Shown here: positions 22,330-32,282 of the stretch, one piece after another | Numbering within the stretch: the stretch's first letter is position 1 | Layout of the letters: every line of letters begins with the position of its first letter | From: Haematobia irritans | Taxonomy: Eukaryota > Arthropoda > Insecta > Diptera > Muscidae | Direction of reading: 5' to 3' | Assembly: GCF_050003625.1 (NCBI RefSeq) | Contig: NC_134401.1 | Span: 90,064,852 to 90,128,851 of the forward strand | Length of the DNA stretch: 64,000 bases | Notes under the pieces: generated by a model | The model's input: the letters and a program-made list of their open reading frames with translations, nothing else | The model's database searches: none | Told to the model about the DNA's origin: nothing | Program-made: the position numbers and the translations under genes

Positions 22330-23346
22330 TTGGCACGGTTGTTAGAGACCATATACTAATACTATGTACCAAATTTCAGCCGGATCGGATGAAATTTGCT
22401 TCTCTTAGAAGCTCCGCAAGCCAAATCGGGGGATCGGTTTACATGGGGGCTATATATAATTATGGGCCGATGTGAACCAAAGTTGGCACGGTTGTTAGAG
22501 ACCATATACTAACACTGTGTACCAAATTTCAGCCGGATCGAATGAAATTTGCTTCTCTTAGAGGCTCCGCAAGCCAAATTTGGGGATCGGTTTATATGGG
22601 GGCTATACGTAAAAGTGGTCCGATATGACCTAGAGGTGTGCACGTGACACAAAATTGTCGTGACTCACGAAAATTTTCGTGATTCGTGCATGAGTCGTGA
22701 GTCGCGCTCATGACAACAGCATGAATGTGCGTGAGCGTGATTAACAAAATAAAATGTCGTGCGTGAGCGTGAGTCACGAAAATAATATCTTCGTGAGTGT
22801 GCGTGAGTAACGAATTACACACACGAAAATATTCCTGATCACCAACATAAAACGCTTAAGAGTTAAATTCAATTACAATTTTAATGACACCTGGGATGTT
22901 AAGAGTTTAATAACACTTTCGATTTTAATAATGCTCATGTTATCAGACACTTCGGTAAGGTAAATTAATCATAAAATTATTCGTGAGTCACGATATTTTT
23001 CGTGAGTCAAAACGTTTTCGTGCATAAGTGTGCGTGAGTACAAATTTTCTTTTCGTGAGTGTGCGTGAGCGTGAGTAAACTATTACTCATGTGCACACCT
23101 CTAATATGGCCCATTTGCAATACCATCCGACCTACATCAATAACAACTACTTGTGCCAAGTTTCAAGTCGATAGCTTGTTTCGTTCGGAAGTTAGCGTGA
23201 TTTCAACAGACGGACGGACACACATGCTTAGATCGACTCAGAATTTCACCACGACCCAGAATATATATACTTTCTGGGGTCTTAAAGCAATATTACAAAC
23301 GGAATGACAAAGTTAATATACCCCCATCCTATGGTTGAGGGTATAA
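22330..23346 (-). mobile_element. Type A HINE element, truncated, split by a hAT-like MITE
   Basis: Starts in mid-monomer (TTGGCACGGTTGTTAGAGACC, read in parts), lacking the hairpin end. It continues through two monomers to the far end CCTATGGTTGAGGGTATA. The GATATGGCCCATTTG block is interrupted by 22631-23103. It ends about 150 bp from the wunen exon 1 donor. Confidence 0.75.
22631..23103. mobile_element. hAT-like MITE rich in CGTGAG motifs
   Basis: Inverted ends TAGAGGTGTGCAC and GTGCACACCTCTA. The flanking ATATGACC (22623-22630) and ATATGGCC (23104-23111) form an 8-bp target duplication with one change, the hAT signature. The 473-bp interior is built from GTGAGCGTGAG-type motifs and includes TGAGTCA/TGACTCA heptamers at 22661, 22770, 22984 and 23003. 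No coding capacity. Confidence 0.85.
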
Positions 23347-23499
23347 AAAAAAAACACTTCGAATTGAAGCCAACAACACTGGTTAAGCGATGTTTTTAAA
23401 TCTTCCCATAATTGTCATACCTCCCTCGTTTCATGAATCACAAATATTCGATATTCTTATAAAAAAAACATACCCAATAAATTTTCTCTCCTTACTTAC

Positions 23500-24127
23500 C
23501 GCAGGCCAGTAAAACGAAATCCACTAAAATTCGACAACATATCTTGCGTGTTCCATACAATTCCATTTTATGCTTTTGACCCAAAAGAACAACTCCTCCA
23601 CTGCCCACTGATCCGTTATGATGACCTCCAGTACTACCGGAATTGATGAATATGCTCAAACTATTCTCGTTCTTAATGTTATTGTTGTTATTGTGATTCG
23701 ATAGCGATGACAAAGTGGTGCTATTCGTACTTGCCGTTGTTGTTGACGATGGCGAAGCTGAGATGCCACTACCACCGGAGCCCGTACTCAATGCGCAACC
23801 ACCGCCACCAGATGAGGAGGTAACTCGACCATTTGCCCCAGCTCCTGTTCCCAGATAATTGTTGTCACACTCACCGTTGCAATTTGGTGAGAGTAAGGCC
23901 GTGGTTGTTGTTCCATTGAGTACTGGTGGACCAGAGGCTAGTTTGGATTTGTTGGTATTGGTCACCGATGTGGCGACAGCAGCACCACATAGACCAACCG
24001 AAATGGAAGCTGCAGCCAATGTAGCCCCATTCAATGTCGGCGAAGATGGTTCACTGCAACTGCTTTGACTTTCCAGACGCTGCAGCGGAGTAGTATCGCA
24101 AACGCTATTCGGTCTCAAACTATTCAT
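23500..24127 (-). CDS. wun: wunen-like lipid phosphate phosphatase, first coding exon
   Basis: ATG at 24127-24125 is the first in-frame Met after an in-frame TAA at 24152-24154, so the start is well supported. The exon gives 209 complete codons plus one base before the donor GTAAGT (intron starts 23499). Residues 1 to about 190 form a low-complexity cytosolic tail rich in Ser, Thr, Gly and Asn, with an early stretch DTTPLQRLESQSSCSEPSSP, a Gly-Ser run around residues 105-120 and an Asn run around residue 145. The last residues, KICCRILVDFVLLAC, begin transmembrane segment 1 and continue into VGLPVLSFTLW of the exon at 238-87. Codon use and GC content are clearly higher than in the surrounding repeats. 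Family members are six-pass membrane lipid phosphatases; the long N-terminal tail is unusual for the vertebrate proteins but suits a long fly isoform. The orthology call rests on my recognition of the family, not on an alignment. Confidence 0.85.
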
Positions 24128-24850
24128 GCTGAGATGTATGAGGTATCTGTCTTAGGATAGCTGCCTAGTTCGTGGGGCAAAGCAGTTTCTCAAGCTGTCT
24201 TGCAGCGTGAGTGGCGTTTTATTGCGAGTGATTAATTAAACGATGTTGGGGAATGAATGGGATGATACAGTTTTGATAATTCCCAAGAGGAATTTATAGC
24301 CACACTTGTTGATTGCGTTTCGTGTCTATTGTCGTGGCTCCCCCCCACCAAATGACAAAATAGTTTGAGATGAAATATGTGACGTCACAATGGGGCCTTA
24401 AAACGCCAGATGGTGCTTAATTTTTCGGAAAATGTTCTATTGTCGCCGTTTATGGATGTCTCCAATCGAGGCTATTGGGCGAAGTATTTGAAAAGGCTAA
24501 GGCTGATGATAATGATCAAAATTATGTGCTTGACAATGATCTTTCGATGATGGAGAATTATGATGATGATGATGGTGTAATCGGGGTCTGTGCAATACTG
24601 CTTTCCACTTGGATCATCTAATGATCATTGTTTATGTGTGCTTCTGATGCTGCGATGATGGCATTGTTGTTGATACCTTCTTTTGTTTATCGATGACATG
24701 TGAATTTCTTCCATAGACCTTAAAATGGAATCACTGTATTGTAGTGACTGCTTCTTTTGTTTTTTTCGCTTTAGCCTTTGCCCTATGATCACGGCAAACA
24801 ATGGAGTATGAATATACCTGTGGATGAGAGAATAAAAGAAAACCATAGAG
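24128..24850 (-). promoter_or_regulatory. Probable wunen 5' UTR / upstream region
   Basis: Repeat-poor, GC-balanced sequence directly upstream of the wunen start codon. An in-frame TAA at 24152-24154 marks it as untranslated in that frame. A good minus-strand splice acceptor (TTCTTTTATTCTCTCATCCACAG, read in two parts) lies near 24821, so the 5' UTR may extend as an exon from about 24820 to the start codon. A CRE-like TGACGTCA lies near 24382. No convincing TATA box or initiator was found. The run of ATGATG near 24545-24575 is a short simple repeat. Confidence 0.4.
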
Positions 24851-25578
24851 TAATTAAGTTAAGGTTTCGCTTGGAACAAAGGCATGTTTATTTTTCTTAT
24901 AGTCTCTAGCATAGATCAATTTGCACAAAACAATGCTACAGGTACGCAGACGGAAGGGCGTGTGACGTTTAGGATGATTGGAAATGATTTTCAAATTCCG
25001 CGAAATTTATACAATTATTGCCTATTCATGTAAGCCTGATGTTGGCTGACGATAGTGATGCACTTGTCTTCAAGCCCATATAGGGTAGATGATTTCCTAT
25101 GCATTTATTTTCCAATGAGTTCTCTTCTAATTGCTGTTTTGCCCATTTCCATTAAATTGTTTAATGTTTTAAGACGAAAAGTTAGTTATGTAGACTTATT
25201 CAAAGGAAATTACGATTTTTTATAGACCATCCACCATACGACGTGGCGCAAATTTTAGGAACCTAATTTTCCAAATTACTTTAGTAAATAGTAAAATTTT
25301 AATTAAAATAAAGTCTTTAATCTTCACTTTAAATTGTTTTTCATTAAATCTAGGTAACGAATCTTTGTCTTTTTCTTTCATTAAAGTACAGAAAAATATT
25401 TTTAATTTAAAGAAATAATATTTATATTAACTGACATATTGAATATTTCGATTCGAGGCCATCTTTCGCAAACTAATCAGAACACCTAAAAATTCTCCAT
25501 CAACTGATAAAATTTCGCAATAGTTGCCTTTCGTGCCAAAGAAAATGTTACCAAAAATCTACCAAATTAAAAAAAAAA
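24851..25578. other. Low-copy sequence upstream of wunen, no gene seen
   Basis: About 700 bp without recognisable repeats. It could hold further 5' UTR or promoter elements of wunen, but I see no core promoter I would defend. Confidence 0.35.
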
Positions 25579-25580
25579 AA

Positions 25581-26690
25581 AGTATATGTGGCCGTAAGTT
25601 CGGCCAGGCCGAATCTTATGTACCCTCCACCATGGATTGCGTAGAAACTCTACGAAAGACAGTCATCCACAAATTTCAACTCACATGGTTGTTAAATATC
25701 ATATACTACCACCACGTACCAAATTTCAACAAGATCGGATGAATTTTGCTTCTCCAAAAGGCACCGGAGGTCAAATCTGGGGATCGGTTTATATGGGAGC
25801 TATATATTATTATGGACTGATAGGAACCAATTCCTGCATGGTTGTTGGATACCCTATACTAACATCACGTACCAAATTTCAACCGAATGGGAAGAATTTT
25901 GCTCTTCCAAGGTGCTCCGGAGGTCAAATCTGGGGATCGGTTTATATGGGGCCTATATATAATTATGGACCGATATCGACCAATTTTTGCATGGGTGTTT
26001 GAGGCCATATATTACCATCACGTACCAAATTTCAACTGCATCAGATAAATTTTGGTCTTCCAAGAGGCTCCGAAGGTCAAATCTGGTGATCGGCTTATAT
26101 GGGGGCTATATATAATTATGGACCGATATGGACCAATTTTTCCATGGTTGTTAGAGACCATATACTAACATCATGTACCAAATTTCAGCCGGATCGGATG
26201 AAATTTGCTTCTCTTAGAGGCTCCGCAAGCCAAATCGGGGGATCGGTTTATATGGGGGGTATATATAATTATGGACCGATATGGACCAATTTTTGCATGG
26301 GTGTTTAAGGCCATATACTAACACCATGTACCAAATTTCAGCCGGATCGGATGAAATTTGCTTCTCTTAGAGGCCTCGCAAGCCAAATTTGGGGGTCCGT
26401 TAATATGGGGCCTATACGTAAAAGTGGACCAGTATGGCCCATTTGCAATACCATCCGACCTACATCAATAACAACTACTTGTGCCAAGTTTCAAGTCGAT
26501 AGCTTGTTTCGTTCGGAAGTTAGCGTGATTTCAACAGACGGACGGACGGACGGACATGCTCAGATCGACTCAGAATATCACCACGACCCAGAATATATAT
26601 ACTTTATGGGGTCTTAGAGCAATATTTCGATGTGTTACAAACGGAATGACAAAGTTAATATACCCCCCATTCTATGGTGGAGGGTATAAA
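25581..26690 (-). mobile_element. Type A HINE element
   Basis: Starts AAGTATATGTGGCCGTAAG, hairpin TTCGGCCAGGCCGAA, about four 153-bp monomers, a GACGGACGGACGG tract near 26540, far end TTCTATGGTGGAGGGTATA. Confidence 0.8.
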
Positions 26691-26830
26691 AAAAACATCT
26701 GTATAAATATCTCTTGGATTGCAAATGTGTAGAATTTTAAATGTTTTAATGAGTTTAGCTTGCACCAATAAGGGAAAGTTACTACTTCTACAAAAAAGGA
26801 GAACTTTATCACCATGTGACGTTGATACAC

Positions 26831-27328
26831 CCTCAATAAAATCGCTTTTGTAACATATGCCCCAAACACATTTTGCTTCAAGCATATATATTTTCAGGAT
26901 TGGTCCAAACAAAATATTGTTTGTATTGTTCAAACATATTATGTTTCACCTTAGGGCATACAGTGTTAGAAAAAGATTAATGAAATTTTCTTAATGTGGA
27001 TATATTTTTAAGGCGCCATCCATCCATCCATCCATCCATTATTTTACTTACAGCATACTCTCTAGGTCTCTCTTTCTAAACACATATATGTTTATATACT
27101 ATTTCCAAATTAATATATGTTTGCATCTAAGCATATTATATCTATAAACATTTTATGTCCCCAACATAATATATTCTAACATATTAATATATATGCCCCA
27201 ACCATGTTATGCTATTTTATGAACATTATATGCTTGCACTTGAAAATATTGTGTTAAAAAATTTAAGTTCCAAACATATAATTTTTACACCCAAACATAT
27301 AAAAAACAGTCTTTTTCGTCCGTGTAGT
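26831..27328 (-). repeat. M-family repeat with (CATC)n expansion
   Basis: Same block order as at 11450. The GGCGCCAATTGGTTACTTCC block is replaced after GGCGC by (CATC)n at about 27016-27038. Confidence 0.65.
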
Positions 27329-27344
27329 ATGACCTAACACGAAA

Positions 27345-27656
27345 ATTAAAATTTTCAAAGATATTGAATTTTACTGCTATAGAAAATTTTGTAAAAATTT
27401 AATTTCCATAGAAAATTTTGTCAAAATTTTATTTTTATAGTAAATTTAGTAAAAATTTTATTTCTATAGAAAATTTTATCAAAATTTTATTTCTACAGAA
27501 AAGTTTGCCAAATTTTGTATTTTTATAGACAATTTTATCAAAATTTTTTATTTGTATAGAAAATTTTATCAAAATTTTATTTGTATAGAAAATTTTGGAA
27601 AAATTTTATTTCTATAGAAAATATTATCAAATTTTTATTTCTATAGAAAACTGAAG
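27345..27656. repeat. Diverged array of the 29-bp unit
   Basis: About ten degenerate copies of ATTTCTATAGAAAATTTTGT plus CAAAATTTT, opposite orientation to the array at 20566. A Tc1-like element follows directly. Confidence 0.8.
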
Positions 27657-27658
27657 TA

Positions 27659-28959
27659 AAGGGTGATACGGTCAAAATTTGATCAACATAAACTTGACGT
27701 ATTTCTTTCAATTTTGCATTTAAAAAAAACCTGAACACCCCTCATTTTGAAGGTGTGTGTGTGTGTAGAATGTTGCTCCTATTTTGATTTTGGAATTCAC
27801 TCTTCAGTTGTCAAAATGCCGTCCAAGCAAGAAGAGCAGCGTATCAAAATTTTGCTCGCGCATCGCGAAAATCCGAGCTACTCGCACGCAAAGCTGGTAA
27901 ATCGCTAAAAGTTGCCAAATCAACCGTTACAAATGTAATTTAAGTGTTTGGGGAACGTCTGACGACAGCCAGGAAGTCTGGATCGGGGGGAAATCGAAAA
28001 CCGGAAGCCGCTGAGACGACAAAGAGAGTTGCCGGTAGTTTCAAGCGAAACCCTAACCCCTCTCTCCGAGATGCCGCAAATAAGTTGGGTGTATCGTCTA
28101 CAACCGTGCATCGAGCCAAAAAACGAGCCGGACTATCGACTTACAAGAGGGTAGTGACTCCAAATCGCGATGATAAACAAAATACGACGGCCAAAGCGCG
28201 ATCCCGGGGGCAGTACACGACGATGCTGACGAAGTTTGACTGCATGGTAATGGACGACGAAACCTACGTCAAAGCCGACTACAAGCAGCTTCCGGGACAG
28301 GAGTTTTATACGGCAAAAGGAAGGGGAAAGGTAGCAGATATTTTCAAGCACATAAAACTGTCAAAGTTCGCAAAGAAATATCTGGTTTGGCAAGCCATCT
28401 GTACCTGTGGCTTGAAAAGCAGCATTTTCATAGCTTCCGGGACTGTCAACCAAGAAATTTACGTGAAAGAGTGTTTGAATAAACGTCTGCTGCCTTTCCT
28501 GAAGAAACACGGTTGTTCCGTACTGTTTTGGCCGGATTTGGCATCTTGCCATTACGGTAAAAAGGCCATGAGTGGTACGCCGCCAACAACGTGCATGTGG
28601 TTCCCAAGGACAAGAACCCTCCCAACACGCCAGAGCTCCGCCCAATTGAGAAATATTGGGCTACTGTCAAACGGAACCTAAAGAGGACCAAAAAACTGCT
28701 AAGGACGAGCAGCAGTTCAAGGCAAACTGGCTTTCTGCGGCGAAGAAGGTGGACAAGGTGGCTGTACAAAATCTGATGGCAGGTGTCAAGCGTGAGGCCC
28801 GGCAATTCGGATTTGGAAAAGCGAAAGCCTAACTGAATATTTTTCCTGAATTTCATACTAATTGAACTTGAAAAAGAAATTTAATTTGATTTTTTAAATA
28901 AACGAATTCACCGATTTACACGCGTTTTCCCTTGACCAAATTCTGACCGTATCACCCTT
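27659..28959 (+). mobile_element. Tc1-like DD37E element, copy 2
   Basis: 1,301 bp with inverted ends AAGGGTGATACGGTC and GACCGTATCACCCTT, flanked by TA at 27657-27658 and 28960-28961. It carries one transposase pseudogene and a (GT)n stretch near 27757. Confidence 0.85.
27816..28832 (+). pseudogene. DD37E Tc1-like transposase, multiply broken
   Basis: ATG at 27816 reads MPSKQEEQRIKILLAHRE. A 1-bp loss in the GCAAAATCG block near 27898 gives an early stop, and a nonsense codon follows near 27940. The frame reopens from about 27944 through both HTH regions, VMDDETYVKADYKQLPGQEF (first catalytic Asp) and WPDLASCHYGKK (second). A further 1-bp loss after KKAM (about 28570) and another in the poly-A block near 28692 break it again before and after PELRPIEKYW (catalytic Glu). 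The second Asp to Glu spacing is 37, as in the other copies. Cannot encode an active enzyme. Confidence 0.85.
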
Positions 28960-28961
28960 TA

Positions 28962-29556
28962 CATCTTAGTTGGAGCGGAATATATTGCAAAATCTACCAA
29001 TTTTTTACCATATCAGAATTGCCTGTAATACAATGAAAAAACAGTGAAAAGTTGGAGTTCAAAATTGCAAGAATGTCTTTCACGATGGACGCATTGGTAG
29101 TAAAATTTACAAATTTAAAGAAATAATAAACAATTTTGTCAGAAGTACGAATTTAGTAAATCTGTATGCTTCATTTATGTATAATTTTTTCCCCATTTTA
29201 TAGTCCATTTAACCAACGTACCCAAAAAAATTATTAGAGTAACGGAAACTTTATCCAAACGTTTATCACAATGGACTGAATAGTCTAATTGAGCCTGAAT
29301 CTTAATCGGGCTGCCACTTTAACCTAATAATTCCATGAACAAAAATAAAATTAATTTGGCTTTAGTGAAATAGAGGGCTAACTTTTTTTGAATGTAGGTA
29401 CCTATTACGAATATCACAAATTTCGTCCTCACAGTGGTGGTCTCTATGGGCAATTTTCCACCAAAGCAAGTCATTACACGGAATTATTTAGGACAAACGA
29501 TCGTTAGTTTACCTTCCACTCATGATTCGTGATTCCACATTCCGCCTGACCAGCCC
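28962..29556. other. Low-copy sequence with dispersed-repeat pieces
   Basis: About 29030-29180 matches 58190-58345 (TTGGAGTTCAAAATTGCAAG block onward), so it is a dispersed repeat. At 29267-29328 there is a 3' SINE-1 scrap ending in CGGGCTGCCACTTTAACCTA. No gene. Confidence 0.5.
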
Positions 29557-30312
29557 CACGCAAAATAAATATAATAAATAATTTTTTACAAACAAATATA
29601 TTTTCCGTTTGCTTTTCGCTGTAAGGACGAAAAGTATATACTTTTTGAGGTAAACGTTGATTCTTTTACAGGATAAAAAACAATTTCATAAAGACTTGGC
29701 TAATTGCATCTTATTTATTTAGTTATTAGCACCTGTAATACAAACAATGTAGAAGAAATTATTTGATCTTATATAAATATTTTTTTTTAATTTTACCATT
29801 TGCCTGGACGGAGAATCGAATCGCGGACCATACAGTTTGTAATCCAATACACTATCCACTGGGCTACGTGTCAACAACAAACAATTATCGCTATGACCAT
29901 TAACGCACAAGCATCACATACAGTTAAGCAGTTATATTGATATAGAATAGTTTTCGGCGCCCTCGGGCCGATGTAAAGAAACTTTATTTTAACGAAACAT
30001 ACTTTTAGTTGGCCACTTTCTTAAAAATACAACTTTTGGATACGGAAATAATGTAAGATTACAAGATTTTGAAACGATCTTCGGAATTACATACCACTAT
30101 ATTAAAAATGTACCATGAAAATGCAAAATGTGTATTATTAAAGACTTACAGTCAGAAAAAACAGTGCGTGTAATGGCTTGTGATTTTGGAACAAAAATTA
30201 TTTTCCTTAATGCAAAAATAAAAATTTTGTAGTATTTTTTGAGGGGTTTTTGAAATTTTCGCAGAAATTCAAAAAACTTTAACAAAAGAACAACAAAACA
30301 TTTTTTTGCGTG
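29557..30312. mobile_element. E-family element with CACGCAAAA ends and a tRNA-like module, copy 1
   Basis: Begins CACGCAAAATAAAT and ends TTTTTTTGCGTG. It is colinear, with small indels, with 59602-60510: TTTGCTTTTCGCTGTAAGGA, a tRNA-like segment, ACATACTTTTAGTTGGC, TTATTAAAGACT, and AAATTCAAAAAACT blocks in the same order. No protein is encoded. The superfamily is unknown, and no target duplication was found. Confidence 0.6.
29806..29880 (-). repeat. tRNA-like SINE-2 module within E copy 1
   Basis: Minus strand reads TAGCCCAGTGG at 29866-29856, a perfect A box, and further on GCGATTCGATTCTCC as a weaker B box. It resembles a tRNA head, but the arms do not fold into a convincing tRNA, so it is not annotated as a tRNA gene. 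A separate copy occurs at 58803. Confidence 0.6.
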
Positions 30313-30624
30313 CGCGATTTTTATAATACGTAATATTCTATTTTGGAAGTCATAAAGCCTATAGGGTGTAATAGGTACCTATATCTAGTAAATACGAACA
30401 TACTACAAACCACCAGCAAAGAAATATGATGTTTACAACTGGGCTGCCAACTTCAAATCCCAGTAGACCGGTTTCAACTGAATTTTCAAAATTAAGCAAT
30501 GACCGAGAGTTAGACCGTGAAAGTCGACGTACAAACTGGTCATGAAACTGTGATATCTCTTAAGCAATTCGTGATTTCCCCGAATCACTGCGCGGGTTCT
30601 CATGGCATTTGCATCAATTTACGC
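30313..30624. other. No gene or recognised repeat
   Basis: Low-copy sequence between the E element and a hAT-like MITE. Confidence 0.4.
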
Positions 30625-31482
30625 CAGTGCTGCCGCTAGTGACAAATTGAGTGAAGTAGATTTTGGAAAAAAGTGGAGTAGATTGAATAAAATTGAAGTA
30701 GCATACATTTTTGAAAACAAACAATAGAATTAATTTTATTATACCCTCCACCATAGGATGGGGGGTATATTAACTTTGTCATTCCGTTTGTAACACATCG
30801 AAATATTGCTCTAAGACCCCATAAAGTATATATATTATGGGTCGTGGTGAAATTCGGAGTCGATCTGAGCATGTCCGTCCGTCCGTCCGTCTGTTGAAAA
30901 ACGCTAACTTCCGAACGAAACTTGGCACAAGTAGTTGTTATTGATGTAGGTCGGATGGTATTGCAAATGGGCCATTTCGGTCCACTTTTACGTATAGCCC
31001 ACATATAAACGGACCCTCAAATTTGGCTTGCGGGGACTCTAAGAGAAACAAATTTCATCCGATCCAGCTGAAATTTGGTACATGGCTTCAGCATATGATC
31101 TCTAACAACCATGCAAAAATTGGTCCACATCGGTCCATAATTATATATAGCCCCCATATTAACTGATCCCCCGATTTGGCTTGCGGAGCCTCTAAGAGAA
31201 CCAAATTTCATCCGATCCGGCTGAAATTTGGTACATGGTGTTAGTATATGGTCTGTAACAACCATGCAAAAATTGGTCTACATCGGTTAATAATTCAATG
31301 ATTAAAACCGCTATGTTCATCGTAATTAAAGGAATAGGAAAAACAATTAGGTAATATGGGGAAAAATTTAAAAATTTGAAGCAGAACCAAAAGTGAAGCA
31401 GATTTTTGAAAGAAGTAGTGACGAAGTAAATTTTGTGAAAATGAAGCAAAATACTTCGATTGAAGTAGTAGCGGCAGCACTG
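30625..31482. mobile_element. hAT-like MITE carrying an inserted HINE
   Basis: Inverted ends CAGTGCTGCCGCTA and TAGCGGCAGCACTG, and a perfect 8-bp target duplication ATTTACGC at 30617-30624 and 31483-31490. Without the HINE at 30738-31295 the element would be about 300 bp and non-coding, with GAAGTAG-type motifs. Confidence 0.85.
30738..31295 (+). mobile_element. Type A HINE element, 3' truncated, inside hAT MITE
   Basis: Begins TTATACCCTCCACCATAGGA, has the GTCCGTCCGTCC tract near 30878, and one and a half monomers. It stops at CATCGGTTAATAATT without the hairpin end. Confidence 0.75.
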
Positions 31483-31945
31483 ATTTACGCAAAAACGTTT
31501 TTATTTTCTTAATATCTTAATATCCTTAATACATGTGAAGGCAATTGTTCAGAAAGTGGCAAATGAAAATAGATGTCACATTTATTTTACCGACTCATTA
31601 CTCACCATTACACAGTCTATTCTTTGTAATAGGTACCCATTACGAATGTCTAGTATGATACTAGAATAAAACACCACTATTCAATGGAATGTTATGCCCA
31701 CTGGGCTGCAAACTTCAAGACAAGAAAATGCTCAGAACTTCCAACCGTTGACCGTTGAAAATTTGGATGAGTTATTGAACACTAACTCTTTAACAAATCT
31801 ATGCAGATTCGGGGCACTTATACTTTTCATTGTGAAGGTGAGGAGATAAATCATCGAACTATCATTGGGCTACATCTACTAAAGATACATTGGAGATTCT
31901 ACTGTACATATTTTTTTTTCTGAAAATCAGGCAGATATACCACCG

Positions 31946-32274
31946 GGAGCCACCGTGGTGCAATGGTCAGCATGCCCGCCTTGCATTCCCAAGGTCGTGG
32001 GTTCGATTCCTGCTTCGATCAAACACCAAATAGTTCTTTAGCCGTGGATTCTCCCACCGGTGACATTTCTGAATGTTCAAAGCTTCTCTAAGTGGTTTCA
32101 CTGCAATGTGGAACGCCGTTCGGACTTGGGTATAAAAAGGAAGTCTCTTGTCATTGAGCCTTACATGGAATCGGGCAGCACTCAGTGATAAGAGAGAAGT
32201 TCATCATTGTGGTATCACAATGAACTGAATAGTCTAAGTGAGCCTGATACGTCGGGCTGCCACCGAACCTAACC
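31946..32274 (+). repeat. tRNA-derived SINE-1, full-length reference copy
   Basis: Head GGAGCCACCG, A box TGGTGCAATGG (31956-31966), B box GGTTCGATTCC (32000-32010), body, and an ACCTAACC tail. The flanking TACCACCG (31938-31945 and 32275-32282) is an 8-bp target duplication. A SINE is transcribed by RNA polymerase III and copied by a LINE reverse transcriptase. Other copies: 646, 18388, 42409, 53315, 57559 and, more diverged, 47543. Confidence 0.9.
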
Positions 32275-32282
32275 TACCACCG

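Larger units (their letters stand above)
239..23499 (-). other. wunen intron 1 (23.3 kb, transposon-filled)
   Basis: The interval between the donor at 23499 and the acceptor at 239 on the minus strand. Exon phases match exactly: one base before the intron and two bases after it form a Val codon in transmembrane segment 1. It contains a nested DUF1091 gene on the same strand and more than a dozen mobile elements. The low-copy stretch 239-645 next to the acceptor shows no other feature. Confidence 0.8.

Noticed and set aside
23859..24068. Plus-strand frame opposite wunen exon 1
   Set aside because: Antisense shadow of the GC-rich coding exon with no recognisable domain.
29806..29880. tRNA gene
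   Set aside because: A good A box but a weak B box, no stable acceptor stem, and repeated in other elements, so it is a SINE module.
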